From Acidiluteibacter ferrifornacis (GTDB lineage Bacteria > Bacteroidota > Bacteroidia > Flavobacteriales_E > Vicingaceae), in NCBI RefSeq assembly GCF_009909615.1, contig NZ_WWNE01000005.1, forward strand, positions 372,334 through 436,333: 64,000 nucleotides of DNA, written 5' to 3'. This document shows positions 36,774-46,260 of this stretch, piece after piece. Numbering within the stretch: the stretch's first letter is position 1; every line of letters begins with the position of its first letter. Below the pieces are notes generated by a model. The model searched no databases. It had not been told where the DNA came from and saw nothing but the letters and a program-made list of their open reading frames with translations. The translations under genes and the position numbers were made by a program.

Positions 36774-37754
36774 GTGACTAATCATTCAACTCTAAACAGA
36801 CTTCTTTCTCGACTGAATTATCCACCAGTAGTTAAAACCGAAACCATTCAAACGCTTTGGAGTGGATATGGGAAAATTTTAAGACTGCAATTTGATGAAA
36901 GTTCTCCAAAGTCTATCATTGCTAAATTGATCAATTTACACGAAGCAAACAGTCATCCGAGAGGATGGAACACTGATCGATCGCATCTACGGAAAGTAAA
37001 ATCGTATGAAGTAGAAATGGAGTGGTATAAAAACTGGGCTTATCGATGTGATGCATCATGCAGAATCCCAAAATGCTATGCCTCTCAATCTACAGATGAT
37101 CAACACTTGATTATTCTAGAAGACTTGGATGCTTCAGGCTATCCATTTCGAAAGTCCAATTTAAACGTTGAGGAAGCGAAAGTGGTTTTGAAATGGTTGG
37201 CCAATTTCCATGCACTTTTTCTGAATGATTCTCCTACAGGATTGTGGGAAGAAGGAACGTATTGGCACCTAGCCACTCGACCTGATGAGTTTGATGCTAT
37301 GGCAGACAGTCCTTTAAAACAGAAAGCTTTTCAAATCGATGAAATCCTTAGAAATTGCACCTATAAAACCATCGTACATGGAGATGCTAAGGTGGCTAAC
37401 TTTTGTTTTTCTAAAGATATGAAGCAAGTCGCAGCTGTGGACTTTCAGTATGTCGGTGGCGGTTGTGGAATGAAAGACGTGGTGTACTTTTTAGGCAGTT
37501 GTTTATCTGAAAAGGAATGTGAAAGGCTCGAAGAACAATTACTGGATTACTATTTTCAAGTGTTGAAGTCTAAATTAATGCAATCTGATAAAGTGATTGA
37601 TATAGGAGGACTAGAGAAAGAATGGAGAATCCTATTTCCAATCGCCTGGGCGGATTTTACTCGTTTTTTATTGGGTTGGATGCCAACACATCAAAAACTG
37701 AATGGATATAGTGAGCGGATGGTGGAGAAGGCTTTTTCTCAAATATTCTCTTAA
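36774..37754 (+). CDS. Aminoglycoside/ecdysteroid kinase-like phosphotransferase
   Basis: This 326-residue cytosolic protein has the APH/EcKinase fold. The catalytic loop is HGDAKVANFCFS (Asp near residue 203), the DFG-equivalent is AVDFQYVGGGCGMKD, and IILEDLDASGYPF is the hinge region. The start is a GTG at 36774; the overlapping ATG is followed at once by a stop. Known relatives phosphorylate small molecules or remain uncharacterised. The substrate cannot be predicted, and antibiotic resistance is only one possibility. Confidence 0.85.
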   Translation: MTNHSTLNRLLSRLNYPPVVKTETIQTLWSGYGKILRLQFDESSPKSIIAKLINLHEANSHPRGWNTDRSHLRKVKSYEVEMEWYKNWAYRCDASCRIPKCYASQSTDDQHLIILEDLDASGYPFRKSNLNVEEAKVVLKWLANFHALFLNDSPTGLWEEGTYWHLATRPDEFDAMADSPLKQKAFQIDEILRNCTYKTIVHGDAKVANFCFSKDMKQVAAVDFQYVGGGCGMKDVVYFLGSCLSEKECERLEEQLLDYYFQVLKSKLMQSDKVIDIGGLEKEWRILFPIAWADFTRFLLGWMPTHQKLNGYSERMVEKAFSQIFS

Positions 37755-37955
37755 CTTACATAAAACCCTTCTATTTCTTATTTCAACTTTTTTACTCACC
37801 ACATTAAACCTTTTCAATTTTTGAGGTCTAAAGAACCGAACAACTTGAACCTATTGAATAAATAGAGAGTAAGAATTTCTATTTCTATGATTGAATCGCA
37901 TTTGATGTACAGCAGAAATCTGGGTTCCTTTGCACTCCAAAACTATTTGAAGATT

Positions 37956-40340
37956 ATGAATTTCCCTTTTAAACAATTGCTTTCATTTATTGCCCTTTTC
38001 ATTTTAGCCATTTTTGCAAACGCACAAGGTCCTTCAAAAACCATCATATCAGGTAAAGTGATTGCAGAAGGAAGCAATCAAGCGGTTATGTTTGCTACAG
38101 TCATGGTTGGAAATACAATCACAAAAAAGACTATTGATGGTACAACAACTTCTGAAGATGGGACTTTCAAACTATCAACTGCGCTTCCTGATAGCTTTTA
38201 CTTGCAAATTAGTTTTATTGGATTTAAAACCAAAACCATCGAAAACCTAAACATATCGAATGGTAGAGTAAACGTCGGAACCATCCAATTGGAACAGACA
38301 GCTAACGAGTTGGATGAAGTGAAAGTAGTAGCTGAAAGGTCTCAAACGGAGTTTAAATTAGATAAACGAGTCTTTAACGTAGGGCAAGATTTGAGTAGTA
38401 CAGGTGCTAGTGCTGTTGATGTTTTGAATAATGTGCCTTCTGTTGATGTCAATATTGAAGGTCAGATAAGTTTAAGAGGTAGTCAAGGGGTTCAAATTTT
38501 AATCAATGGCAAACCAAGTATTTTAGCAAGTGATGAAAGTAATGCTTTAGGGACTATTACTGCTGATATGATAGAGAAAATCGAAGTAATTACCAATCCA
38601 TCTGCTAAGTATGATGCAGAGGGGACTTCCGGAATCATTAATATCGTGTTAAAGAAAGAGGAAAAGAAAGGGATGAATGGATCCATTTCAGTTAATACTG
38701 GAATTCCTGATAATCACAGTGTCGGTATAAGTTTAAATCGTAGAACAGAGAAATTCAACTTATTTACTCAATTAGGTGCAGGATATCGCTCAATGCCAAG
38801 AGATAATGAGGATGTTAATCTAAATTACTTGAACAATTCCTTGATTGAAAGTGAAGGTACTGACTATCGCAATGAAATGTTTTATAACATCACTTTGGGT
38901 ACTGATTACCATATAAATGATAAGAATGTAATAACGTTATCAGGAAATTTCGCCTACGAGGTAGAAGATCAACCCTCCCTTACCAATTTTAGTAGCTATG
39001 AAAATGGTTTATTGGTTTCTCAATGGTATAGAGACGAAAAAACAGAAGCAACTAACCCTAAATGGCAATATGAATTACAGTACCAAAGGGAGTTTAAAGA
39101 CAATAAAGAACATACGTTACTTTTTAGTGCATTGGGTAGTTTTTTCGGTAAAGATCAATCTTCTGAATTTGAAAATGTAACCACTTTTGGTGATGCCGTA
39201 GATCCTTTCCAACGAACTGAAACAGCTTTTAGTGAAGCCAATTATACTTTTAAAGCCGATTATTCTAAACCCATTAACGACGAATTCAGTTTTGAAACAG
39301 GTGCACAATATGTCATTACCGATGTAAGCAATGATTATGCGGTATTTGATTTTGTTGACAATGGATTCATTCCCGATTCCTCATTAACCAATCTCTTCAA
39401 TTACAATCAAAAGGTATTGGGAGTATATGGAACTGCGTCCTACGAAAAGGATAAGTGGGGAGTAAAAGCAGGGCTAAGAGCTGAAAATACGGATTTATCA
39501 ACGTTATTGACCAACACCAATGAATCCAATAGTCAGGATTATACAAATCTTTTTCCCACCTTGCATGTATCCTATAAATTGACTGAAACTTTGTCTTTAC
39601 AAGCAGGGTATTCCAAGCGAATTTATCGTCCACGTTTGTGGGATTTAAATCCATTCTTTAACATCAGAAACAATTTCAGTATCCGTACAGGTAACCCAAA
39701 CTTACAACCAGAGTTTACTGATTCTTATGAAGTCACCAGCATTTTTATACAAGAAAAGTATTCCTTAAATTTTGGAGTGTTTCATCGAAGAACGACAGAA
39801 GTTATTGAGCGAATATCAACATTTCAAGACAATGTGAATATTGTAACACCAATGAATGTTGGAACCAACCAATCTACTGGTTTAGAATTAAATGCAAAGT
39901 ACAATTTAAGTAAAAAAGTAACTTTACAAGGAGATGCCAACTACAACTTTTTTAAAAGAATTGGAGATTTCGAAGGCACTTCTTTTGACTTTAACGGAGA
40001 TCAATTCAATTCGAAATTAACCACCAAATTTAAGTTGAAATACAACATTGACTTTGAGGTAACAGGAAACTATCGTTCTCAATATAAAACCGTTCAAAGT
40101 GTAGTTTCACAAAATGTGTTTATGGACTTAGGAATACGTAAGAAAATTATCAATGGGAAAGCAGTTATTAGCGCAAGTGTTCGCGATGTATTCGCATCTC
40201 GTTTTCAAGAAAGTGTAGTCAATCAAGAGGATTTTTACATCTATAGTTACGGTTTAAGAGGGCGATTTATCACCTTAGGTTTCAGCTATGGTTTTGGAAA
40301 AGGTGAAGCTATGGAATACTCAGGGAGCAGAAGAAGGTAA
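37956..40340 (+). CDS. TonB-dependent receptor with outer-membrane beta-barrel (OMP_b-brl_3 type)
   Basis: This 794-residue protein uses the ATG at 37956, which starts a signal peptide (MNFPFKQLLSFIALFILAIFANAQ); an ATG at 37887 adds 23 non-secretory residues. After it comes a CarboxypepD_reg-like domain (ISGKVIAEGSNQAVMFATV, about residues 30-110), a plug domain (VDVLNNVPSVDVNIEG, GVQILINGKP) and a 22-strand type barrel with GNPNLQPEFTDSYEV. It ends near GFSYGFGKGEAMEYSGSRRR. No SusD partner is adjacent, so uptake of a siderophore, cofactor or peptide is as likely as polysaccharide. Confidence 0.92.
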   Translation: MNFPFKQLLSFIALFILAIFANAQGPSKTIISGKVIAEGSNQAVMFATVMVGNTITKKTIDGTTTSEDGTFKLSTALPDSFYLQISFIGFKTKTIENLNISNGRVNVGTIQLEQTANELDEVKVVAERSQTEFKLDKRVFNVGQDLSSTGASAVDVLNNVPSVDVNIEGQISLRGSQGVQILINGKPSILASDESNALGTITADMIEKIEVITNPSAKYDAEGTSGIINIVLKKEEKKGMNGSISVNTGIPDNHSVGISLNRRTEKFNLFTQLGAGYRSMPRDNEDVNLNYLNNSLIESEGTDYRNEMFYNITLGTDYHINDKNVITLSGNFAYEVEDQPSLTNFSSYENGLLVSQWYRDEKTEATNPKWQYELQYQREFKDNKEHTLLFSALGSFFGKDQSSEFENVTTFGDAVDPFQRTETAFSEANYTFKADYSKPINDEFSFETGAQYVITDVSNDYAVFDFVDNGFIPDSSLTNLFNYNQKVLGVYGTASYEKDKWGVKAGLRAENTDLSTLLTNTNESNSQDYTNLFPTLHVSYKLTETLSLQAGYSKRIYRPRLWDLNPFFNIRNNFSIRTGNPNLQPEFTDSYEVTSIFIQEKYSLNFGVFHRRTTEVIERISTFQDNVNIVTPMNVGTNQSTGLELNAKYNLSKKVTLQGDANYNFFKRIGDFEGTSFDFNGDQFNSKLTTKFKLKYNIDFEVTGNYRSQYKTVQSVVSQNVFMDLGIRKKIINGKAVISASVRDVFASRFQESVVNQEDFYIYSYGLRGRFITLGFSYGFGKGEAMEYSGSRRR

Positions 40341-40396
40341 TTAACTTTCTAAAAACTATTCGTTTTTTAATGATAGGGAAAGCTGAATATTCCAAC

Positions 40397-40404
40397 TATA
40401 TTTG
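40397..40404 (+). promoter_or_regulatory. Bacteroidetes-type -7 promoter element (TATATTTG)
   Basis: TATATTTG matches TAnnTTTG and lies 16 bases upstream of the ATG of the Gly-tailed membrane protein. No good -33 element is seen. Confidence 0.4.
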
Positions 40405-40420
40405 AGGCTTTACATTTTAA

Positions 40421-41191
40421 ATGGAATCACTTATCCTTGTTTGTTTTTATGCATTTTTGGCCATTTGGGTGGTTTCTTTATGCAATAACTTGATCTATTT
40501 CATTACCACAAAAAGTGATGAGTTTGATAGTGCCTTTTTCAATAAAACAAGGAGTTTTTCTGAAGCTTTAGACGACTTACATTACTTAGAAAAAGGGCTG
40601 AATAAGCAGTTTAATTCAGCTAGAAACAAGATTCACTTTTACAAGAGAAATGCAGAGCTAACTCGAAGAAGATACAGCTATTATGCAGATAAAATAGAAG
40701 ACGGTTTTATTCGGCTGTATCTAAGTCAATATTTGACAAAGAAAGAAGTTTTTTCGAAGCTAGACCGACCTGTTAGGTGGCATTTCAATCTGGTTTTTGT
40801 ATTTGTAGGTATCATTATCGGAGCATTAATACTTTATAGTGGTTACCTCGTATTCTTCGATTTTAATCCTATTACAATTCTCATAAATAGCGTGATTGCT
40901 GCGTTTTGTGTTTATATCTACATGTATATTGTTTCTCTTAATATGCTATTTTTCTACTTCTTGGTTAATTTCATATTATATGTACTTCAAATTGATTGCA
41001 GTAAGCTTTACAAGAATTTGGGCATCATGAACTTTTTAACTAAGAATTGGAGTGGTTTCAATGGTGGTGGAATGGCAATAGGAGCAGGAGCAGTTGGAAG
41101 TTTTCACTCCTATGCCGGTGATGGTTTTGGAGGTTACGGAGGTTACGGAGGTGGTTCCTTTGGTGGTGGAGGAGCAGGTGGAAGCTGGTAG
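40421..41191 (+). CDS. Membrane protein with Gly-rich C-terminal tail
   Basis: This 256-residue protein has an N-terminal membrane helix (about residues 2-22), a long basic and aromatic cytosolic region (about 30-115) and two or three more helices (about 120-190). The last 40 residues are Gly-rich and end GGSFGGGGAGGSW. That tail is the same type that ends TPM-domain (YgcG-like) proteins, but I see no TPM domain here. Function is unknown. Confidence 0.75.
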   Translation: MESLILVCFYAFLAIWVVSLCNNLIYFITTKSDEFDSAFFNKTRSFSEALDDLHYLEKGLNKQFNSARNKIHFYKRNAELTRRRYSYYADKIEDGFIRLYLSQYLTKKEVFSKLDRPVRWHFNLVFVFVGIIIGALILYSGYLVFFDFNPITILINSVIAAFCVYIYMYIVSLNMLFFYFLVNFILYVLQIDCSKLYKNLGIMNFLTKNWSGFNGGGMAIGAGAVGSFHSYAGDGFGGYGGYGGGSFGGGGAGGSW

Positions 41192-41357
41192 ACAATGTGT
41201 TAATAATCTGTAAGACCTTCAGATTAAAGTTCCGTTTTTTTGGTGAATGTCTGCTTTAAACCAATACTTATTCAACCATACCATCACATTTCAAGTCTCA
41301 ACGAAGGAAATCTATAAAAAGGACGTCCAAGAGTATGAACCCATTAAAATAGATGTT

Positions 41358-41672
41358 ATGAAAAAGTTTGCAGTAATTATTGGGCTGATTAGTTTATCTA
41401 CATTCGGATATGCGCAAGGTCAGCGACCAGATCGTCCACAACCACCATCAATAGAAGAACGTATCTCTATAGCCAAAACAGAGTTAAGTCTGACAGATGA
41501 GCAGGTAGTTCAATAGAAAGAAATTCACTCCAGGTACGAATCAGCAATGAAAGATCGCTTAGGTGGTGAAGCTGCTCGGGAAGAAATGACAGCTGAATTA
41601 AAAGCTACTTTAACTGAAGAGCAGTTAACCAAATTCAAAGAACAACCAAAAGGTAAACCCCAAAGACGGTAA
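41358..41672 (+). pseudogene. Spy/LTxxQ-like small secreted protein with in-frame amber codon
   Basis: The ATG at 41358 starts a signal peptide (MKKFAVIIGLISLSTFGYAQ) and a helical protein with ERISIAKTELSLTDEQVVQ, then an in-frame TAG at 41514-41516. The same frame continues without further stops to TAA at 41670 with KEIHSRYESAMKDRLGG and ATLTEEQLTKFKEQ. A CAG-to-TAG change would explain it. The two halves together form a 104-residue protein with two LTxxQ-type repeats, as in Bacteroidota Spy-like periplasmic proteins. A sequencing error or amber readthrough cannot be excluded. Confidence 0.75.
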
Positions 41673-41681
41673 TAGAATTAG

Positions 41682-41711
41682 CCTGTTGATTATTGCTCAA
41701 CAGGTTTTTTT
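41682..41711 (+). terminator. Rho-independent terminator
   Basis: CCTGTTGA (41682-41689) and TCAACAGG (41697-41704) form an 8-bp stem with a 7-base loop, followed by seven T. It ends the Spy-like pseudogene region and isolates the following membrane protein-lysozyme trio. Confidence 0.85.
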
Positions 41712-41784
41712 GTTTAAGATTAAGTCAAAAAAATGAGAGTTTTCACTCATTTTGCGAAGGAATATAATTTTTTAGCTTTCCGCT

Positions 41785-42717
41785 ATGAAAAGCCAACTCT
41801 TAACCAACCTCAAAAACAACACACTTTTTTACAGTTCAGCAACACTACTTATTGCAATAGTATTTGTAAATCCATTTACCACGGATATAGCCAATTACCT
41901 TGAAACACAAATCGATTCTATAACACTTAGTTTAGGAATTCTGTTGGAATTAAAAGCCGCAGCAAGTTCCACCAGTCCTAGTCACATTCCTTTGATTTCA
42001 GGAATATCAGCTAGCACATTGGACTCTTTATCCACAGCAATTCAATACCTCAGTTATTCAGATTTATTAGTAACAGTGCAGTTGGTACTGATCGCATTAA
42101 CCAAGTCTATGTTGATTCCTGTAACATTGGTTGCTGCTTTACTGTGTAGTTTGATCCCCAAGTATAAATCGGTTTCCTTAAAAGTATTGGTGTTGTTATT
42201 ATTGATTAATCCAGGTTTGCCAATGTACGTTAGCGGCATACAATACATTACTAAAGAAGCCAAACTAGACATCGGGAATGACTTATCGAAAGAGCTTCAA
42301 GAAACCCAAGCACATTACAAACAAAAGGAATTAGAGCACGCTGCCAAAGAGGAGGAACGCAAAAAAAGTCAATTGGAGGAAGCCGAAGCCCAAGGTGGAG
42401 ATCATGTTTCAAAATTGAAAATATTCGAAGACAAAACTGCCGACGACCTTTCCAAGATTGGCTCTAAAATAGAGGAAGACGTTTCTGAAGCTTATTTGGT
42501 GCTAAAAACTGCTTGCAAAGCAATTACAGTTAAAACAATAAACTTGTTTACGGCGATTTTGATCCAGTTCATTTTGTTGCCATTTCTCTTCTTTTATGGA
42601 TTATTTACCTTGTATCAAAAGTTTCTAACGGGAACAACTTCAGATGCATTTCTTGAGAAGATCGTTCTATTAGAAACCCTTTTCGTTACCATTATCAACC
42701 TATCTCATTTTTTTTAA
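41785..42717 (+). CDS. Multi-pass membrane protein with coiled coil, unknown function
   Basis: This 310-residue protein has hydrophobic helices at about residues 15-33, 92-120, 131-150 and 246-275. Between the third and fourth lies a charged coiled-coil region (about residues 165-215, rich in Lys and Glu). No family is recognised. The gene is the first of three same-strand genes with short gaps (11 and 25 bases): this protein, a lysozyme lipoprotein and an unknown cytosolic protein. It might form a membrane complex for wall-directed activity, which is inference. Confidence 0.7.
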   Translation: MKSQLLTNLKNNTLFYSSATLLIAIVFVNPFTTDIANYLETQIDSITLSLGILLELKAAASSTSPSHIPLISGISASTLDSLSTAIQYLSYSDLLVTVQLVLIALTKSMLIPVTLVAALLCSLIPKYKSVSLKVLVLLLLINPGLPMYVSGIQYITKEAKLDIGNDLSKELQETQAHYKQKELEHAAKEEERKKSQLEEAEAQGGDHVSKLKIFEDKTADDLSKIGSKIEEDVSEAYLVLKTACKAITVKTINLFTAILIQFILLPFLFFYGLFTLYQKFLTGTTSDAFLEKIVLLETLFVTIINLSHFF

Positions 42718-42728
42718 AACTAAAAGTC

Positions 42729-43499
42729 ATGAAAAACAGAAACACCTTGATTCATTCTATTGTAGTTATTGCAGCTATTTTACTTTCTTCTTGTAGTACT
42801 GGAGAAGCCCCTGTAAAAGAATTGGCACCATCTAAAGCTGAAACTAAAGAAATAGCAGCATTAGATTCAACACCAGTTGCAGTCAAACAAGCTTTAGGTA
42901 TTGATGTTTCTCACTTTCAGGGAGCAGTAGATTGGGATGAAATCAAAGCTAATAACATCACTTTTGCGTATACTAAAGCCACCCAAGGCGCAACATATAT
43001 AGATTCAAAATTTCACCAGAATTGGAGTGAAATGGCTGCAGCAAATATTGCTAGGGGAGCTTACCATTTTTATTCAACAGAGAGCGATGGTAATACTCAG
43101 GCTGAGCACTTTATAAACACCATAAAAGAAGTAAAAGCAGGGGAGATGCCTCCTGTGTTGGATTTAGAGCAAGGCAGTATAAAAGGGACTATCGCAATGA
43201 ATCAGTTTCATCTGGAGGTATTGAGCTGGTTAACCATTGTTGAAGCTAAACTGGGTGTAAAACCCATTATTTATACCAATAATCCATTTGCAAATCAGTA
43301 TTTAATCAACGAAAAATTTGCAGATTACTCCCTGTGGATTGCTGAATATGGTGTAGCAGAAGCCAAAACACCTTTAACTTGGAAAGACAAAGGATGGTCT
43401 ATATGGCAAAGAACAGAAAGAGGTAATATAGAAGGAGAAATTGGGAACGTAGATCATGACATTACCAATGTAGCATTGCATACATTACAAATAAAATAA
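42729..43499 (+). CDS. GH25 family lysozyme, lipoprotein
   Basis: This 256-residue protein has a lipobox (ILLSSCS, Cys near residue 22). The GH25 domain runs from about residue 57: GIDVSHFQGAVDWDEIK, then FAYTKATQGATYIDSKF, GAYHFYS, the catalytic acid pair in PVLDLEQG, and a C-terminal WIAEYGVAE and IWQRTE. GH25 enzymes cleave the MurNAc-GlcNAc bond of peptidoglycan. The signal and lipid anchor place it in the periplasm or at the outer membrane. It is embedded in a three-gene set with an unknown membrane protein and an unknown cytosolic protein. Confidence 0.93.
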   Translation: MKNRNTLIHSIVVIAAILLSSCSTGEAPVKELAPSKAETKEIAALDSTPVAVKQALGIDVSHFQGAVDWDEIKANNITFAYTKATQGATYIDSKFHQNWSEMAAANIARGAYHFYSTESDGNTQAEHFINTIKEVKAGEMPPVLDLEQGSIKGTIAMNQFHLEVLSWLTIVEAKLGVKPIIYTNNPFANQYLINEKFADYSLWIAEYGVAEAKTPLTWKDKGWSIWQRTERGNIEGEIGNVDHDITNVALHTLQIK

Positions 43500-43524
43500 C
43501 TCATATATATCACAAATCAGCATA

Positions 43525-44517
43525 ATGCTAACAATTTCAGACAATTATAAAGCGGTAGTTAAAGACTATCAAAAAGAAGAGTTGAACCGGTTGGGTAATA
43601 AAGAGCAAAACATTGCTCGGCTCCAAGAATGCTGTAAAGAACTTCTCTCGAAATTGGCTAAAATTCAATCTAATGGGGGTATGGTTTATTGTATTGTAAA
43701 TGCCGCAGATTATGGATCTGACCTCTTTTCTTTAACAGCAAAAGCAAAAAATAGCATTGATGATTTGGAACCTATTATTACTGAAATAGATTCAAATATT
43801 GATAGTTGTGTAATCAATAGCGAAGGCAGAAAAAGTATTTTCAACACCCCTTCTAATCAATGGCAATTGTTAAACAAAGCCTTTAATCTAGATTTTGAGA
43901 TCACTTTTTCGCCGGACGGAAAAATGAAAGTAAGTTACGACCCATTAATGCATCCACAAGATGAGCGTCAGCCAATAGGGGAGTCTTACTATTTAGTTGT
44001 CCAAAATTGGGACTATGAGCTAACATTGAATAAAGTAGAAAATACATTTAATGATAGTGTTTTTATAAAATTAGAGTCATCCGACAATTCTGCACGAAAT
44101 ACCATTATGATTAATTGGGCCCAGATAAAAACGCTAGATGAAAAATCATTGCAGCTCAACCAGAATTATAGAGCGTATTTATATGTAAAACTGCACAATA
44201 CCTACAAAAGAGAGGTAAATAATTTTGAAGACTTTTTATCTTTAGGATCGTTTCCATTTTTCATCAACAAGAATTTACAAGCAATCTCACAACTATTGCT
44301 GTATCAACAATTCGAAACGTTTAAGTATAAGCTCATTTATTGCACCAACATAACCAATAATTTACTTAATTGGGTGGTACGCAAAAAAGCCGTGAACTCA
44401 TTAATTTCTGACGAATTAGTGACATTACTTACTAAAAACAAGAAAGAAATGAATGAGTTAAATGCATTAACCGTTGATTGTTTGTATCAGTTGATTCGAT
44501 TAGAGTGGGTTACATGA
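43525..44517 (+). CDS. Hypothetical cytosolic protein, unknown function
   Basis: This 330-residue protein without signal peptide or membrane segment begins with a helical, charged region (residues 1-110), continues with strands (about 120-215) and ends with helices (about 235-330) rich in Leu and Asn. No motif is recognised. It is the third gene of the trio with the GH25 lysozyme, and the likely end of the transcript, since a 436-base gap follows. Confidence 0.65.
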   Translation: MLTISDNYKAVVKDYQKEELNRLGNKEQNIARLQECCKELLSKLAKIQSNGGMVYCIVNAADYGSDLFSLTAKAKNSIDDLEPIITEIDSNIDSCVINSEGRKSIFNTPSNQWQLLNKAFNLDFEITFSPDGKMKVSYDPLMHPQDERQPIGESYYLVVQNWDYELTLNKVENTFNDSVFIKLESSDNSARNTIMINWAQIKTLDEKSLQLNQNYRAYLYVKLHNTYKREVNNFEDFLSLGSFPFFINKNLQAISQLLLYQQFETFKYKLIYCTNITNNLLNWVVRKKAVNSLISDELVTLLTKNKKEMNELNALTVDCLYQLIRLEWVT

Positions 44518-44953
44518 GCTATAAGTAGAGTATATTTTCATTTAATTGAGAGGATGGTAAAAGAAAAGTTAATAATTCAAAGGATTATAGACAATCAGTG
44601 GCTTTATCCCTATCCTGAAATACTTCAATAAGATAATTTTCAATTATAGCCCAAAAAATACTATTTCCATTTTACAGTAAGACTTTTTATCGATAAGTAG
44701 ATGAGCTAAATTTATCATTGCTTTTAACTTAAAGTCAGCTCCTTTTATTACAAAGGATTACTCGTTTTAAAAGTTAAGCTTTATTAAATGTAATCAATGA
44801 TCCCTAATGCAAATCTGATTTTTTTTTATAAAAAGGAAATTAGCAACTTTAACTCCTTAAACTCAATTTTCTCTAACTATGTTTGTAACATCCTTTAGTT
44901 TAATTCTTTAAAAGATTTATCTATAAGTCCTTTTAAATTAATAAAACCCACAT
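44518..44953. other. 436-base intergenic gap
   Basis: AT-rich sequence with no convincing gene. A 25-codon reading frame (44554-44631) starts behind an AGAGG sequence but has no recognisable homology. No terminator or promoter with good spacing was found. Confidence 0.5.
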
Positions 44954-46237
44954 ATGATAAAGATGTTACTACATATATTCTCTATTGTTTTCTCAATAGC
45001 TTCTATAGCCCAAGAGTATTCGTTTAAAGCGTTTGAGAAACGTTTTATTCAAGAGTATGAAAACTTAAATATACCACCGATTCGAATTGCTTTCTTGGAA
45101 ACGCTCGCCGACATCCCTGAACAAGAACAATTGGCAAAGCAAGAGCGATTCTTTAGAAAAGTACTTGAGGAGTATAGAAACTATAATCTTAATGATTTAA
45201 CTGAAAGTGAAGAATTGAGTTTGGCTATTATTAAATATGAAGCAGAAATAAATTTAATTCGAATTCAACTTTCAAAGGAATGGGATGGAATGCTACCTCA
45301 AGAAGATGTTTCAATTATTCAAGTTGATCATGGAAAAGAATGGTATCAGTATCTATTAAATAGGTGGGTAGATCTTGAAGTAAATCCTGATAGTTTATTT
45401 GCCTTTGGAAAGCGTGAGGTAGAATTTGTAAAAAGAAAAATGGAAAATATCAGAGAGGAACTTGATTACAGTGCTGAAGACTTTATGCAATACTTAAACG
45501 ATAGTTCCTTTTTCTTAAATGATGTTGCAGAAATTCAAAGGGAGTTTGAATTAACTCAGCAAAGAATGCGCTTAAAATTTGCAAATCTATTTCCTTTTAC
45601 TCGTGAAATGGAAGAAGCCAGAATTGCTCAAGGAACTGATTCAAATTTGGCAAATGTCCCAGCTTTTTATAACGAAGGTACCTTTTATTTCAATTACTTT
45701 AATCAACCGTTTAACAAAAGACAAATTGAATGGATATATGCTCACGAAGCATTCCCTGGACATCATTACCAAGGGTTTGTCAATGGAAAAGTAAATCGAT
45801 CAGCATTGCTTGATTTATTTTGGCACCCCAGTTTCGCCGAAGGTTGGGGAGCTTACGTAGAGTATTTGGATATCTACTCAACACCTACGGATGAATATGG
45901 AAAGTATGAATGGGACTTGATTCGTTCGGTTCGCGTGGTGCTAGATGTAGGAATCAATTATTACGGTTGGAGTGACAGACAAGCCTTTACTTATTGGAAA
46001 ACACACATCAAGAATCAAGATCAGGTAGCAAGGCGCGAAATAAGCAGAATGAAACGATGGCCTGCTCAAGTCATAACGTATAAATATGGCGCTCATGAAA
46101 TGTTGCGCTTATTAGCGAAAGCGAAAGAATCTGAAAACTTCCAATGGATAGATTTTCACCAAAGATTATTGGAAAATGGTGATGTTCCAATTTCCATTTT
46201 AAGAGAGAAGTTTGAAAAAGGGTTCATAATGAAATAG
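44954..46237 (+). CDS. DUF885 family secreted metallopeptidase-like protein
   Basis: This 427-residue protein has an N-terminal signal peptide (MIKMLLHIFSIVFSIASIAQ). Near residue 265 it shows the DUF885 zinc motif HEAFPGHHYQ (HExxxGHHYQ), followed by a second Glu in the helix EGWGAYVEY. The family is related to M32/M3-type metalloproteins of uncertain substrate. It is somewhat shorter than the common length of about 580 residues, so the N-terminal part is reduced. A solitary gene, probably periplasmic or secreted. Confidence 0.85.
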   Translation: MIKMLLHIFSIVFSIASIAQEYSFKAFEKRFIQEYENLNIPPIRIAFLETLADIPEQEQLAKQERFFRKVLEEYRNYNLNDLTESEELSLAIIKYEAEINLIRIQLSKEWDGMLPQEDVSIIQVDHGKEWYQYLLNRWVDLEVNPDSLFAFGKREVEFVKRKMENIREELDYSAEDFMQYLNDSSFFLNDVAEIQREFELTQQRMRLKFANLFPFTREMEEARIAQGTDSNLANVPAFYNEGTFYFNYFNQPFNKRQIEWIYAHEAFPGHHYQGFVNGKVNRSALLDLFWHPSFAEGWGAYVEYLDIYSTPTDEYGKYEWDLIRSVRVVLDVGINYYGWSDRQAFTYWKTHIKNQDQVARREISRMKRWPAQVITYKYGAHEMLRLLAKAKESENFQWIDFHQRLLENGDVPISILREKFEKGFIMK

Positions 46238-46260
46238 GACAATTACAAATCATTATTATT

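Noticed and set aside
36774-37754. Calling the EcKinase-like gene an antibiotic resistance gene
   Set aside because: The fold is shared by many small-molecule kinases and no substrate-specific residues can be identified.
41247-41357. Upstream in-frame extension of the Spy-like gene
   Set aside because: The codons before 41358 do not look like protein and would hide the clear signal peptide.
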